A model generated the notes under the pieces. That model did no database searches. It saw nothing but the letters and a program-made list of their open reading frames with translations, and was not told where the DNA came from. A program made the position numbers and the translations under genes. 64,000 nucleotides of DNA from Phytoseiulus persimilis (taxonomy: Eukaryota > Arthropoda > Arachnida > Mesostigmata > Phytoseiidae): the NCBI GenBank assembly GCA_037576195.1, contig CM075104.1, positions 7,570,775 through 7,634,774 on the forward strand, given 5' to 3'. This document shows positions 36,381 through 49,821 of this stretch, piece after piece (position 1 is the stretch's first letter; each line of letters starts with the position of its first letter).

Positions 36381-38435
36381 CGCAACGCCAGCAGTGTTCG
36401 CATCCGAGTCGGAACGCAACTTAGCGAATAACAAACGAAGAACGGTCTTGCACTGGATCTGGGGGAAATAGCTTGTTATGAACGTATTTTGGTCGGCTGT
36501 CTCTGAGTCGTTTGTTTGTGGGTTCCGGTTCTGCTTTGGTCGCAGTAGTTAGGTCGCAAAGCAGCAACCCTCGAGACAGGGAGCAGTCGCACACCAACAG
36601 TCGTTCGTCGTTTTCCCGCCTCGCTTCATTTTTTGCAAAACTCCTACAGTATACCTTCTAAGCCGAACCGAGTAAGCGTTCCGCCTGTGTTCGAGAGAAC
36701 GTGGTCCGCACGGAGGCCACACGCAAAGCAGATGCAGTCGGTTCTTCTCTCTGCTCCGGTTGCTCCAAGGTTGGCGCGCTCCTTGTTCTCCGCCGGTACC
36801 TTCCACCAGCGGGCAACCTTCATGGCGACCAGCCCACCTACGACTATCTCATCCGGTCGCCTCCTGTTTTACTGCCGGAAGCTTGCCCGGCCTTCTTCAC
36901 TCTTCCTGAGCTGTGTATCCCCCTATTCTTCTGTTCGTTGTTCCTTTCGGTGAGGTACTTTGTTGCGTCCTACTTCGTTTTCCCTCTCCTGTTCCTTTCC
37001 GATGTTCTGCCGGTTTGCGCCTTCTCGAGCCGCGTATCCTGTTCATGCGAGTCTGCGGGTGAGGCTCCTTTGAAACTGAGTAGTACATTGCAGGTGAAAG
37101 TATCGTCGTGTCGTCACATGATGGGCTACAGCGAAGTACTCGTGTTCTGGGAGAACGGGGCCCTCCGTGTGCGGAGTGAATGGTGAACGACACATAAACG
37201 GGAGTGTTCGCAGCACATTTTGAACCCTAATGTCTGCGGCTAGCAAACGTTCGGGGAACTCGACTGGCCGGAACGCTCAGCTCCTGCGAACAGCGGCAAT
37301 ATGCATAAGTGTGGAGTTAGCCTGATGCGTGCGCTGCGGGCACGACGCCAGCCTACCGATCGGCCGAGGGGCCAGAGCTCGGTTGCTTCTGCAAACCAAG
37401 CGAACCAACCAGCGAAAACCAAGGGATGCTCGCCCAGCGAGCTCAAGCGGTCCACCAGCGAAAGAAAAGAGGACTGTCCGGCGAATGTCATAAATATTAG
37501 AGTAATTAGTTGTGCCCAAAAGATCATCCTCCCCGGAACTGGTGTCAGCTGTCGCAGCATGGCAGACCGCACAACATTATCACATGTCGCGCGTCACGAC
37601 TTCTTTGAGCCGGTCTCTGGATCTAGTATCCCCTGCTGGGTCACCGCGTTCCCAACTATTCACAACGAGTTCTTCCCCGGTAATACATGACTGCATGGAA
37701 CCTCGTCTTTTCCTGGCGTTCTCCGCGGTGCGTTGCGGGAGAAACTGAAACGAGACCGGCTTGGCGGACTCTCATGGCCGGATTGGGAGCATGGGATCGC
37801 TGTCGAGATTGTGGGGGCGTTGGCAACGTTCCGTCGAGGCCGCGTCCCTCGGAGTGCACAGCGAGATATTTAGGTTGAGACCCGAAGTTTCCTTCGCTCA
37901 TTTCTGACATGCCAGAACCTCCCATAGGGCAAAGCCGCCCTCCTTGAAGTTCTCATTCCAGGCCCACTAGTAACGTCTCTTTTTACTGTCTCTCCAGTAA
38001 AATAACCCGTCTAGTTGGAGGGGTGCGTCGTATCCATGGAGCCGCCTCACCTGCTGGTGTCGACTAGCGCGAAGCAGCTCATGCATCGACGAAAATGTTC
38101 CGCGTTGGAATCCGGAAACCGGTTGTCTTTGCAGACTGTAGCTCATCAGTTGGCTGAAAGGGTCAAAAGGTAACTGGCGAGGGGCAAAGGAGGGAAGAAT
38201 CAAGGCCACGGTACTGGATTGAGCCTTCCAGGTCGGTCTTCGATGCTCTGTTGACTCGCTGGTCCTGCTTGAGACCTGAACACGGGCTGAAACATTCATC
38301 TGACTCAAACACCGTCTGGGCCGTTACTCCCCGAACATAGGCTCACAGTCGAACCAACGACGGTGCCGGTGCCATCGGTTTGCTCTGACAACACTCCCCC
38401 CTTCCTCCCCCTCCCCAGTCGATTCCCTGCTGCAG

Positions 38436-38471
38436 TATTATAACGCAGCTCGAGCGACATATCATCAGTAG
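38436..38471 (+). promoter_or_regulatory. Candidate core promoter, TATA plus Inr
   Basis: TATTATAA at 38436-38443 lies in GC-richer surroundings, and TCAGTA at 38465-38470 matches the arthropod-type initiator TCAGTY in five of six positions. If the A at 38467 is +1, the TATA word starts at about -31 to -29, the expected spacing. A pyrimidine-rich stretch (CCTTCCTCCCCCTCCCC) precedes it. No downstream promoter element is obvious at +28. The first downstream ATG (38664) opens only 21 codons, so any transcript would be spliced or non-coding. Confidence 0.25.
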
Positions 38472-41400
38472 TTCTTCGTGCTGTTTTACCCGTCGCATCT
38501 CTGATCGACCTCGGCCTGGTTTCTACTCACAGTGCTCTTGCGTAACACCGTTTTGCCCCGAGCGTGCTGACCGGTTCCAGCAGTCTGTGGAGCCCTTTAT
38601 CTCGACCACCTCGGATCAATTTTGTAATTCCAGTAGTTGCCAGCAAACAGATCGGACTCATCGATGCTAGTTATAGGAGAATACGAGACGCGCGATTTCC
38701 GAAATTCGCCGCACAAAACACGCGGATAAGGTGACTCACGATAGAAGGTTTCGGTCCGAAAAGCAGGCGACCCGAAATGAAAATCGTTTCGAGTGCCCAT
38801 GGTCCTGTGTAGTCAGAACAGCAGTCCTCTGTTTTTGGGCTGCATGACGAAGCACAGGGCAAGCTAACGATTCCTTCTAGCAAGCCTGCCGTTGGAAACT
38901 GTTCGTTCAGAATCGGGAGTCACTCACAGTTCGCGTCTTGCGATCGACACGCTCGCTAAGCAGCGGAGTGGCTTGCGTAAATAATTTGTTTCCTGAAAGT
39001 AGTTGCTGAAGTGGTGACAGCGAAGTAGCCGACCCAGGCCGGGCAAGTGAGACGAGCTGACTCGAGCCGAACGGAGTCCACCCGGCTGAGTCTCCATGGT
39101 CAAAGTCACTGGAGTGCTCGCTGGCTGGCTCGCTCGCCCGCTGGCGAAAGCTGAGGACGTTTATGAGACGAAGTCCATGGGCGCTGGACGTACCCCATCC
39201 GACCGGTCGTGGAGTCGAGCATTCAGAGCTACGTTGAGAGCTTCGTTGGCTTCGCTCGCTCGGGCATGAAGCAATCTTGGCTACGCGTCATCTCACCTTG
39301 GCTTCCGCTGGAGCAAGCTCGCTACCGCCGGCGCTCCCTCACCAAGTTTGTGCGGGAAACAAGCGCCGGCCCTTACGAAGGTCGGTCCACCCGGTGCACC
39401 GAGATTCGTGCTCCACTAGGACGCCTTCTCCGCCTCCTGGCCGTTGTGGGAACTTCGCTCATTCCGATATTGGAGTGAACTTGTCAAAGGCCGCTGGAAA
39501 TAGACCCGGAAGAGCCAGAAATATATATCGAGGTGCGTGGAGACTGCTTCCCGCCAAACTCATGTTCGACAGCCGGAGCGTCCCCCGTCACGTCTGCGGC
39601 AGTTAATCAGGACTCCTTCATTACCCCTATTGGCAAGGTTGGCATTCGAGTTAATTGACGAAGAGCGCCGGTTCGCGTTCTCCCACACATGTGGACAGCC
39701 TCGCTTGGCTGCTCTCCTTACCCAAGTTATTCCTCTCCCACCGACGACGCTGCTGCCTCGAATGGAGCAAGAAGCAGCTGGAAATCGGAATCAGTTGAGA
39801 TCAGACCTCCTCCTGGTACAGCTCCACGGCACATATTAGCGATTTTCGCCCTCCAGTGAAGAGGCCATAGAAGTGAAAGCATCGCTGAGAGGAGAAAGCG
39901 CTACAACTTCGTGGGTTTCCGAGTTGAAGAACTTCTAGCGGGTGCCCGCTCCAGCTCCCTCCGAGCGGAACGTCCTCCTGGATGACAGAGATAGAGTGGT
40001 CATGATGGCTTTGAGATTGGCCCATTCCCCCTCTTGAGTTTAGTTAAGAGTCCTTGAGTCGTCGGGGAACGAATCTCATTTCCCTATCGGCGGATCAGAC
40101 TCACAATCACTTCAGAAGGTCTCGGAGTTTTCCCGAAAACAAAGACTCCTCGAAATTTCGGTCGAACCCATTTTGAACGAATCGAGCGGAGCGAGAAAAT
40201 GCTCACTGAAATATTCGCTCTATGAGTCGAACGAAAATTACGAGATTCCATTAAAAATATCGGCTGGAGGCGTCGCGTGCTCTATCTGGAAGACTCTCAA
40301 CCTTTCTCACCGCGGGAGATCTTTGAACTTCACTGGAATTTCGCGTGGTCTCCACGATGGCCTCCACTTCGAAGACTTCGGACTGTTCGCAACAAGAGCG
40401 ATTCCCCCTCGAAGCTCGACGGCCCGATTCATCAAATCGGAGAGTAAATTTTGATCGAAGAGTCCCTCGTCGAGGTTTCTGAGCATTGCAGGCGGGAATT
40501 TTTCCCTGCTACGGATACGCTGCTCCCGTCAATTCATCCTTGAGTCTGATTGGCGCTCGCTTCATCAGGAGCAAGCTTGATCGACGAGGTGCTCGAGTGG
40601 GCAACGCGGTCTGCACCACCCGCGCTGATTTGCATGCCACTCGGACTTGCGATACCACAGCTTTCAGCACCAGCCCAAAGCCCAGGTTCGATCCCCACTG
40701 CTGGGGCTCCAGCCTTCCCCTCCCGAATGTAGATCGAGGATAGTCTCCATAGTTCCAATCTTTTGGTAGAGCCTAGACAGACGAGTCCCGGGCAAGCAGC
40801 CGTGGCTGATCGAGGAGTCTACAATCCTTTTTTTCTGGGTAGGTGGGACGAGGGAGAGGGGCAAAGCCGCTGCGGTATCATCTCCGAGGGAGGTGGACTG
40901 CGGTCGATGTCGAAGAATGACCACTATAACTTTACGGGAATCTCTGGCCTCCTACCTCCCCTTAATTCACCACTTGCCTGAGTCCCGGATGAGAGCCTGG
41001 AGGGCGTGGTTGGTTGGGGGAAAAGAGAGAAATGCAGCACCCGAGCGGAAGTCTCGCTGATTCATGTTCTTTCGAATGAATTGCTCCAATGAGATGCGCA
41101 TGATGATTGGAGCCCCTGCTCGTCTGCGAGCTGGGAGGACTCGGAACGTGAGAGCAAACCACAACGAATGACCTCCGCCACTCTGAATTCCAATAGCTGT
41201 CGGTAAGTTTGGCGCCATACACAGGAAGCCTGGTGTTCAAGGCGGTGCGGTTGGTCAAGACGCGAATAAGAAACACAAATCACAGCGTATTGCGTTATTG
41301 GGCGCTCTCTGCTTCGCCAAGCTGCGTGGTTTTCCGGAAGGGTGGCTCTTGAGATCACTCCGGTATCTCTTTCGCCACATCCTCGTTTCAAAGTGGCTCT

Positions 41401-42663
41401 ATTCGTCCAATGGCGCCATCGCCGCTGTCTCGGCCGCTTCTGCGCCACTGCTGGTGGTGGAACCCCGCCGCTAAAAGCACTTTGGCGTAGTTTTTTCTTT
41501 CCTCCTCATGTTCTCAAAGGAGCTCGACGATCAGAAAAAGGTGAAGTCGACTTCGCGAATCGGTCGCCTGCTTCATCCAGGGAGCTCCTCCGATTGAACT
41601 AACGACCGAACGAAAGCAAGCAGGCAGACGACATCGAGAGTGGGAGAGAGGGAAGACGCGAACGTCGTGCTAATCGTCTCCCCGGTCCTCATATCGCTGT
41701 GATGAATATGTGAGCTTGACGGAGTATCGAGCACTTCTGATATGGAGGAGCTGCTACATGTATTGCTTCGAACGACTGTCGATGTCGACTCGAAAATCAG
41801 CCGAATACGTGTCTCGGTGACCGAGCGGCCGACCTTCGCGCAGTTGCCGGGCGGGACGACCAACTCGAAGGCGGTCACAGCACTCGCCCATCACGGTTGC
41901 AACTTGCAACCAAATCCAGATAAATTCAACGAGGCATACCACCATGATGCTGAAAGTTCAAATGATTTGCTCTCGTTCGGCAGGTTGTTAGTCGGTCGGC
42001 CCGTCCATTTTCATCATGCTGGTCCGCTGATACCTGGTGGAAGTGAGGGATTGATGACCGTTCTCCCGCTGTAAGCTGTGGAGCAAGATCAGTGCCTAGC
42101 AACGCAGCTCAGTGACAGGTATCCAGGCGAAAGCGCTCATTCTCCCCGTCTGTTTCTTCGCATCTCATTTACCCACTTACTCACATACATACCCAGTTTA
42201 TCGGTCAGTTAATCGATCCTTGGGCTTGGGACTCAAGTGATCTTTACACACTCGAGGGGATCCATTAATCTAGATCCGGAAGTACCGCCGAAAGTGGGAG
42301 TCACAATTATAATTCGCTACAAGGAGGACTACTCCCGGGGTTCGGGGTGGCGCGAATGTAGCGTTCGCTTCAGCCACGAGAAGGAGCGAGGAAAAACTTC
42401 CCCTTCTCCTTCATTTTTTTCAAACATCAGTAATGAACCTTTCCTGTCGAATGCGATTCTCTCCTGCAATGAATGTATTTCCTCGTGAACGTTCATTCTT
42501 CAAGTCTAGAGAGTAGTCGAACTTGAGGATGGTGCAGGTGACTTGTGTTACCCTGTTTTCTGGAGCCTACAAACCCGCGCCAGGTTCTCCGCACGCCAGG
42601 TCGGCTCCTCGGAGTTTCTGAGATATAGGGGTTGGAATCGTGATCCTTCCATGGGAGTTAACG
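38472..42663. other. Non-coding stretch
   Basis: No supported gene. Open frames are all below about 130 codons and mostly overlap on the two strands (for example 40966-41448). A tetranucleotide cluster lies at 39117. GGTTCGATCCCC at 40684 resembles a tRNA B box but has no cloverleaf around it. Confidence 0.5.
39117..39145. repeat. GCTC/GGCT tetranucleotide cluster
   Basis: CTCG, CTGG, CTGG, CTCG, CTCG, CCCG, CTGG in 4-base register; seven consecutive units differing only at the middle positions. Confidence 0.8.
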
Positions 42664-43612
42664 TGAGGCCCTGGAGGGCCCTGGGCAGTCGTATCTCATT
42701 GGGCCTCTATCGACCTTGGATGACAGGACATTTCGCGGATTCAGTTCCTCATGGAGTTCCCGGTGAATGAATCCTGTGTGAAAGTCGATTGAACGTTGAT
42801 TCGCGATGTATCCAGAGGTGCCCCGTAGAGAGAGAAAACGTTCACCGAATTCTCCGTGAGCTTCCGACTGGGACATCCATTGCGATTTATTCGCATTTCC
42901 CGAGCAGAATCCGGAAAACCAAAATTCAGAATCACCTTGCACACAGGGGTCGCTGTGTGCAAGCTTTCCGCTCATTGTCGCTGACATGGTAGTTACATGC
43001 AGAGCCGCGAAAGTTAGGCAAGCACGAGTTCTACCCTCCCATCGATCCTCATGAAGATATGGTTGGAGGAGTATCTGATGCAGAAATTCTCCAGCTCTCC
43101 CGGCAGTAGAATGTTATTCATCTAACTGCCCTCCCGAATCCTTTTATTCATGGACCGATCGAAGGGTTTCGATTCAAAATGCCTCAAGTCCGAAGCTCTA
43201 GTTGCTGGACACTCTCAACAGCCTGCCGTGACGAGCACCATGTTCAACGAACCTCCTTCGTAAGGGCCCCTCGTAGAACGAACCCCCATAGCCTAAGGGA
43301 CCTTCGTTATGAGGGAACGCTTCTTATCTCTCCGAACGCTCATTATGCGAGGAACTTGAGCGGGATCCAAGACTTCCATCCTCGCCTCAGACTCGGGGTT
43401 TGAGTCTCGCAAAAGTATGCATCTGGTTTGGATTTAGTAAACGCTATCATATGGAAGTATTTTCTAGAATCTTCTCGTTCGCCGTCGCTCTCTCTCTTTC
43501 CCTCGGAAGTTCCCTCGAAATCTCCTCGCCCCTCTAGGAAGCTCCTCCGAACGTAATTTATGGCTGTCTGGTATCTTCAATGCTGACTCGCTGCCTGCTG
43601 GAAGAAACGTCG

Positions 43613-43654
43613 GCGGACGCACGCTCGTCCGTCTGTTTGTCTGCCGCTGCTTGC
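43613..43654. repeat. Degenerate tetranucleotide-periodic cluster
   Basis: GGAC, GCAC, GCTC, GTCC, GTCT, GTTT, GTCT, GCCG, CTGC, TTGC words follow near a 4-base step. Strongly diverged from any single unit. Confidence 0.5.
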
Positions 43655-46063
43655 GGACCCGCCTTCGAGTCCGAATCTTGGCCGTAATACCACAGCTCGT
43701 CAGACTGATAAACGATCTTTCCCGGCGGCGGAAACTCAGAACTGATTGCTGTTTGGATGAAACGGGCCGGGAACTCGGAGTTGCCGTACCTCTGCTTTTT
43801 CTGAGTTCAGTCTTTGCCACAACGCCGGTTTCTGCCATCTGCGGTTCTGGCTGAGTTTGCTCCGTCCTATCCACTTTGTTCATTCGATATCGCTAGCCGA
43901 CCGAGCAGCTTACCTGCTAGACAAGCGGTCGGCTCATTCCATCATAACAACGGAGCCCCCGGCGTCGCTTTTTCCGCTTCAAAAGTTTCTGATAATAATA
44001 TATTTCCTTACTACAATGCCGCAATTTGTAAACTGGGTTCTCCCTGAGTTAGGAGAGGATTACGTCGTACTTGGGCATTGTGAGCCCCAACTGCTTTCCC
44101 GGTCCGACTGGTCTCGGAGGATTTTTCAACTGTTTCCTCATTCTTGCCCTAGGATACATCGTCGATCAATCATTCCCCCGAGGACCGGTACTCCAGCCTC
44201 GTTTTTCTCAATCTGCTTTTCCGGACGGGGGAAGTTTTTCGGTTCTTTCCGATCAGAACATTCGTGTCATTTAACTCCGTTGAGATCCTATCTCGAACTC
44301 GGTTCTTGATACTGTCTTTGATGGTGATTGACCTTCGATCTCTCCCTCCTGCCCCTACATCAAGAACAGCTTCGCCCGTTGACTCCGGGTTCGTTGAGTG
44401 ACTCTACGAGGCTCAACAGTCTTGTGGGGTGACGAGAGCCGTCGCTACTCACCTGGCCGGGCGGTTGGCGGGCGACGTCGGTGGCCGCTCGAGGGCTCCA
44501 AATAAGATTAACGATATTCTTGACGTTCATCGATAACGTGGACAGAGCGGCGAGAAGAGTCTCTGTACGCCGAGATGGACCTGGAGGGAGCGTTTCTGGC
44601 CTCTGTGGGTTCTCCACCATTACCAGGTCTTTCTGAACGATCCGATGTGGAACCTGCAAAGTGAAACAGCACCGAAAGGCCATCGGTAATCATTCGAAAT
44701 AGGGTTCGGCTCGCTCCTGATCTATTTGAGGAGATTTTATTGAATTTCCAACAGTCTGTCCACGACGGAAAAGGAGTCCACGGTGGCTCATCCGGTCAGA
44801 ACATGACGTACGACAGGAACGATTCCCAGTGGAGATTACAGACGAAACAGAAACGTCGACGTCGCGAATCGGAATCCCAGTGTGAATTCAGGAGTCAGAT
44901 CATAAATCTGTGCGGGAGGTGGATCGCACGTATTGTACCCGGGCAGTGGGCAGCTCTGTGCTCGAAACCGCAAACTGCAATGCTGTTGTCGCACTCAACA
45001 ATGTCGTTTTGAATTTGAAATCAGAGCCCTGGGAGCGGGTTGCCCCGCTCCTCGGATCCCGCCACAGAGTTCGCTTGCCCCGAACACGACAGCCGCAAGC
45101 TTCGAGTCGGAGTTGTGTTTTGGAGCGCCAACCCGACTACCTTCGCCTGCTCGCAACGTTGCTTGTTGAAGTTTCTCGTCACGTGTTCCTTTCGTTCCTG
45201 GAGACTCGTACGCGTCCGGTCGAGGAGGGAAGGCAGACGACAGGATATCAAAATGTTTAGAATTTATGTCGGACACAACGACTGGAGGGGAACGAGAGCT
45301 GTAGAGCCGCGGTTTTGGATGCCTCCTTTCCTATTGCTTCCTTCTGCTGGGGACCTTCTTGAGACTCGAATGAGAAAGGAGAATCACTAGGAGAGGTTGG
45401 AGGAGAAGGAGGACACAGGAAGCGCTTCCGTTTCAAAATAGCCTCACCAGCCACTGCAACCGCCACCGCTGCCAGTACTCCTGGAAGTTTCAAGGACCCG
45501 TAACGCATTTTTCTATTCGTGTCCTGTTTCTCGGTGGTGCTCTCCCCATACTCCCCAAACTTCCCCCGCTCCAGGCCTAAAGCCTCCTACCGAGAAATTC
45601 CACGAATGCCGTTTTCAAGAGAGGAAAAATCTCAGATCTCCAAAAACTTTGATAAAGCATTCAGCAGAAATTCCTATTGCTTCTGAGGCAATGTTTCTCT
45701 CTGTTGTCAGGGATCGGAAGATAGCCGCCTCGAGATCCGAGAGCGAGAACAGCGCCCTGGCTTCTGTGCCCGTAATCGTCAATCCCTCGATATAAGAAAA
45801 TCTCGCATGCGATTATCAGCAATCATATGCGTGGGCAATACTATCTCTCCATCTGAGTCAAGCTCAACCAGCCCACGAATGGATGGGAGAGTAGAATCAC
45901 GGTAGCCATCGGGGGCATCCGATGCCGCAAACGGGCCGAGGTGGGGGAGGGAGGAGAACTTGAGGATGGTCGAGGCGGATGTTTCAGCTGTGTTCCGAGA
46001 AGGAACATCTTCAGCGTGTTTCACCGAGTGTAACCCGCCGGCGGCTTGTTTTTCCCGAATGCC

Positions 46064-46085
46064 CGGCTGGCTCGCTTGCTTGGCT
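46064..46085. repeat. GGCT/CGCT tetranucleotide cluster
   Basis: CGGCTGGCTCGCTTGCTTGG: five consecutive 4-base units of GSYT type, about 80 bases before a C13 run. Confidence 0.7.
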
Positions 46086-46164
46086 AAGCAACGGAAGTCG
46101 CTTAACATTCATGATCCAACGCAAGTTAACCAGCCAGCGGCTCAGTTATGGGTGGTTGGCCACT

Positions 46165-46177
46165 CCCCCCCCCCCCC
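46165..46177 (+). repeat. C homopolymer, 13 bases
   Basis: Run of 13 C followed by TCCAGCTG. Confidence 0.95.
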
Positions 46178-49100
46178 TCCAGCTGTCTACTTTGGCTCTC
46201 GGTCGGTTTGCTCAACGGCGCTCGGTCACTGATGAGTGACGCCTACGACCATCCGTTTGTCTGAGCGACTACTCCTCATCCGTCGTCGTAGATGACTTGA
46301 AAGAGGTGTCGGAAGGAAGAGTGAGGATGGACGGTCGGTCGCTAGTGCTCGCTGGAGAGGGGAAGAGGTGTTCAACACCGGAGAGCTGGACCCTGATCAG
46401 CGTTCTTGTTTGTGGGCTTATCCATTTCCCCGCTCTTCTCAAGCGCTCAGGACCGGCGCTGGACGCGAATGTGGCTCCAAGTGCAAAGTGGAAGTAGCAG
46501 GACCTAACTCGTTCCTAATGGCCCCATTTTCACATTTACCCCCGCGCGCTCAGCGGAGCAGCAGCCAGCAACTACGGTGGCGTCGAAAAGAGCTCAGGAG
46601 GCAGAACAGGACGAGGAAAGATCTATTCCACCTCGTCGTCCTTTTCCGCCATGACTTCCTCGACCCTGGGATTCTGTTTCCGCGTTGAAAGCTCCTTTCG
46701 CAACCGCTGATGGTACTTGAGGTGAGGCGCTTTACTTGGTCGACTGACCAAGGGACGTCTCAACAGGACGAGAGCTTCCCCGTCTCTCTGCCGGCTGCTG
46801 ATTTGGTCTTGGCGTGGCTTTTGACGGTTTCATCTGTCCTTGCTCAAAGTCAGCCCTGAGACCACAATCACCTCGGCGCACAACGATTTCCAGCGGTCGC
46901 AAACCTTGGTGTGCAGCTGGCGGCCAAGACGCCCTCGGCGACGGCCGCGTCAACAGCCGCGAAAGGCGCTGCAGGAATATGGCTTCGCTGTGGGTGATTT
47001 ATATCCGAGGATAAGAATGTCCCCTGACCGACCTACGAGGATGGCGCCCAAGTAGACGAGCAAGCAAGGAAACCAGAAGAGCGAACGACCGAGTAGCCAG
47101 CCAGCCGCGAATAACAGACGAACGATGCCATCAACACATCTATTTGTCTTAACTGAACGACCAGCTGCTGGGGACAACACCTGCTAGGCGTCTCCTTATA
47201 GATAGTCATCCTGATGGTGATCGTGATGATCGCGCGGAAGTCTCGGAGCGGCGCTGTCCCGTCGTGGATAAAACGAGGGTTCTAATTGAATTCCCACACC
47301 TCAAATGGACGAGGACCGATTCTGAGCCCCTGTTCGTCTCGCGCGTCAACGCGAGCGGAAAACAGGAGTCGAGATCGGATAGTTGGCAACAGTTTCGCCC
47401 CGGGGTCGAAGAAGAAGCCGCAGAACTGAATTCACTTCAGCCGCTCCTGATGCTTGAACACCGGGCTCGTCACGGGCGGCCAAGGAACAATCGGGGTGAC
47501 TGCCTTACCAGACTCAAAAAACCTTATCCTAACTCTCGCGAGCCCTTGGAGAATACTTCCAGTATTGGCTGTCGCCCGTCTCTCCCTCTCCTCATGAGCC
47601 TCGCTCCCATAGATAACGCGGGTTGTTATTGGAGTCCCATCCAGTTTCGCGATGTCTTCCTTTTGTTCTTCTTTTTTTTCTTCAACCTTTGCTCCTGCAA
47701 AGGCAACATGAATCTTCCCGGGACTTGAGCTTGAATTCCTCTGACCCATGCTTCCAAAACTGTGATTCCTCCCCTGGTTCCAAGTCCTCGGAGCAGGAAT
47801 TCCTCATCACGAAAGCAGAAACCGAAATTCTAGAACCAGGAGGGCCCTCCAGATAGACACCCAGCGTGAGGCCGGAGAGATGGTCTCTCGTGACAACTTT
47901 TTCCACATAAGTTTGAAGTTGCATCCCGCTCCTCGAGCTCGCTCCGTTTGCGGACACGATCGGTGGAGAAGACTGCGTGCCAAGTGGTCGGAGATTCTGT
48001 CATCGGAGATGACAACCCGAGCGGGTGATCACCTCGTGCCCTCCCGCAGCCCTTCTTTCGCTCACTGATCGGTCCGTGCAATCGCGCTGGCGCTCGCTCC
48101 AGGCTTCATGGGCGATCCACCAAATGTGTAAAACCTGGAGCTGCCGTGCTCATTATCGCTCTGAAAACGGCTTCCATCTTTCACACCTGTCAAATTCGCG
48201 TTCTTCGGCCGGTGGCTTTGTGTCGAGTCCGCCCCGACTCCTGAAATATCGATGTTCGGTCGAGCGAGAATCGGGAGCGAGAGAATAGCACAAATTACAA
48301 CTCATCAAAAAGTTACGAAGTCGAGCCGATTGCGCGAAGCTCAAATGTTTTCTCCCGCCGCCGAGCGTGCCCGCTCGGAGCGAAGATCGGGCTCATCGCT
48401 CCGTCGGTCGCGTCTTATCTTTCTCCTTCATCCCTCACATTTAACTTCCCCCCGACGACCGCCGCAACGGGGTGAGATCACGGAGAGAGCGGATAATTCC
48501 GTCTGCATTTCTTTCCGGCCGTCTCTCTCGAATCGGGGTATCGGCGCGCTGTTCGGAACGTCTGCACAGACCGAATTACGCGAGTTTTCTCCTCCGGTCT
48601 TGGAAAATGGCCGATGCTGAGAACATGTTCCTTCCGATCGAACCGCTGCCAACCTCGATCGTAGCCCGCCCGCATCCAGTCTAGAGGCCCGGAGGATGAG
48701 CTCGGGAAACGCTTCTGACGGCCGCGGTGGACATTGACCAACTGACCCCCGAAGCGCTCTGACGTTGAGGTGCCGGGTGGAACCGGTCGTGAATGGAGGG
48801 AGCTTCGGTTATCCGCTACTTAAAAAACCGCTTTCTCCCGCACTGAGGGACTGCAGGGAGGGGAAAATATCCCGCCTCGAGAAATCTCCCTCACCGTGGA
48901 TTATTCGCGAGGAGGGGAAAGAACTCACCGTCGTCTCCATCCCGGGCCACGCACAGAGTCAGGAAGATCCTCGAGAAGGCCAGGCTCAGAGGGGCCTGGG
49001 GAGCCGAAACCGGGCTGGCGTAGAGAACCATTCAACCAGATGAGGTTAAGCTAGGTCATAAATTCCCTTCGAGAGGAATTACGGCGTTTCGATCGGCTGT

Positions 49101-49821
49101 CCCTCACTGCTTCATCCGTTTGAGAGGCCGCCAGAGGGCCGACCCCGGCCGGCAGCTATGAGCCCGAATGACGTATTCTTTGTCGTTTCCTGGCCTGCGA
49201 AGAAACCAGGCCGAGCTGCACACAGGTCACACGATCCGATTCAGGGCTACTTCCTCGACTGTCCGACACGCGCCACGAGGCGGGGCTGTGTCGACTCAAA
49301 TTTCATGGCGTGAAACATGGAGCGAACGAAACAGAAATCTCAGATTTGATAAAACTTGGGGCTTCCGGAGAGGTGGAGTTTACCAACGTTGATCGACTTG
49401 TGAGCCCACACATGCTATTGTGATGTGCTCTCAACATCTCGTTCACATCATAAAACGCGTATCCCTTCTCGAAGTGCCCCTCAGCGAGGAATCCGTTCCC
49501 CCAAGGAGTTCGTCGACTGTCGTCCTGCGCACAATCGAGCGGCTGGTGAATAATGTCAAGATCCTCGGCGGCCCACAGCAAGAGCCTTCGGGGTTCCAAT
49601 ATCACCATGTCTCCTTGAACACGCCGAATAGGTTTCTCAATCATCGACGTCCACCGAAATAAGGATTCAGAGCGAAACCGAAGGAATAACTCATTGGAAG
49701 GTAGGGGAGCCCATTCATACGGCGGCTGGCCGAACTCCGTCTGGTTTGTATGCTCCGATCTGTCCGGCGAGAATAGATTCGAACGGAGAAAGAAGACGAT
49801 TCGAGGAGTCCATCTCATCCT
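46178..49821. other. Non-coding stretch
   Basis: No supported gene. A 154-codon frame at 47264-47728 and a 171-codon minus frame at 49303-49818 are open but unrecognised. The region is otherwise mixed and unremarkable. Confidence 0.45.
47054..47107. repeat. Degenerate tetranucleotide-periodic cluster
   Basis: GACG, AGCA, AGCA, AGGA then GCGA, ACGA, CCGA, GTAG, CCAG, CCAG, CCGC words at roughly 4-base steps. Confidence 0.55.

Larger units (their letters stand above)
32119..38435. other. Non-coding stretch
   Basis: No supported gene in about 6.3 kb. Holds (AAC)5 at 33228, A10 runs at 34133-34142 and 36371-36380, a 9-bp stem (TTTCAGTGA, loop ATAC, TCACTGAAA) at 33636-33657, and AATAAA-type words at 33281, 33939 and 34500. 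Open frames are up to about 174 codons (minus, 32034-32558), all unrecognised. Confidence 0.45.
42664..46165. other. Non-coding stretch
   Basis: No supported gene. GGCCCTGGAGGGCC at 42664 is a short inverted repeat. A tetranucleotide patch lies at 43613-43654 (CGTC, TGTT, TGTC). Frames at 43464-44309 (139 and 150 codons) carry no domain; the latter starts at TTG or CTG, not ATG. Confidence 0.45.

Noticed and set aside
40684..40695. GGTTCGATCCCC, like a tRNA or SINE B box
   Set aside because: The T-stem does not pair and no A box or cloverleaf could be placed upstream, so neither a tRNA gene nor a SINE is supported.
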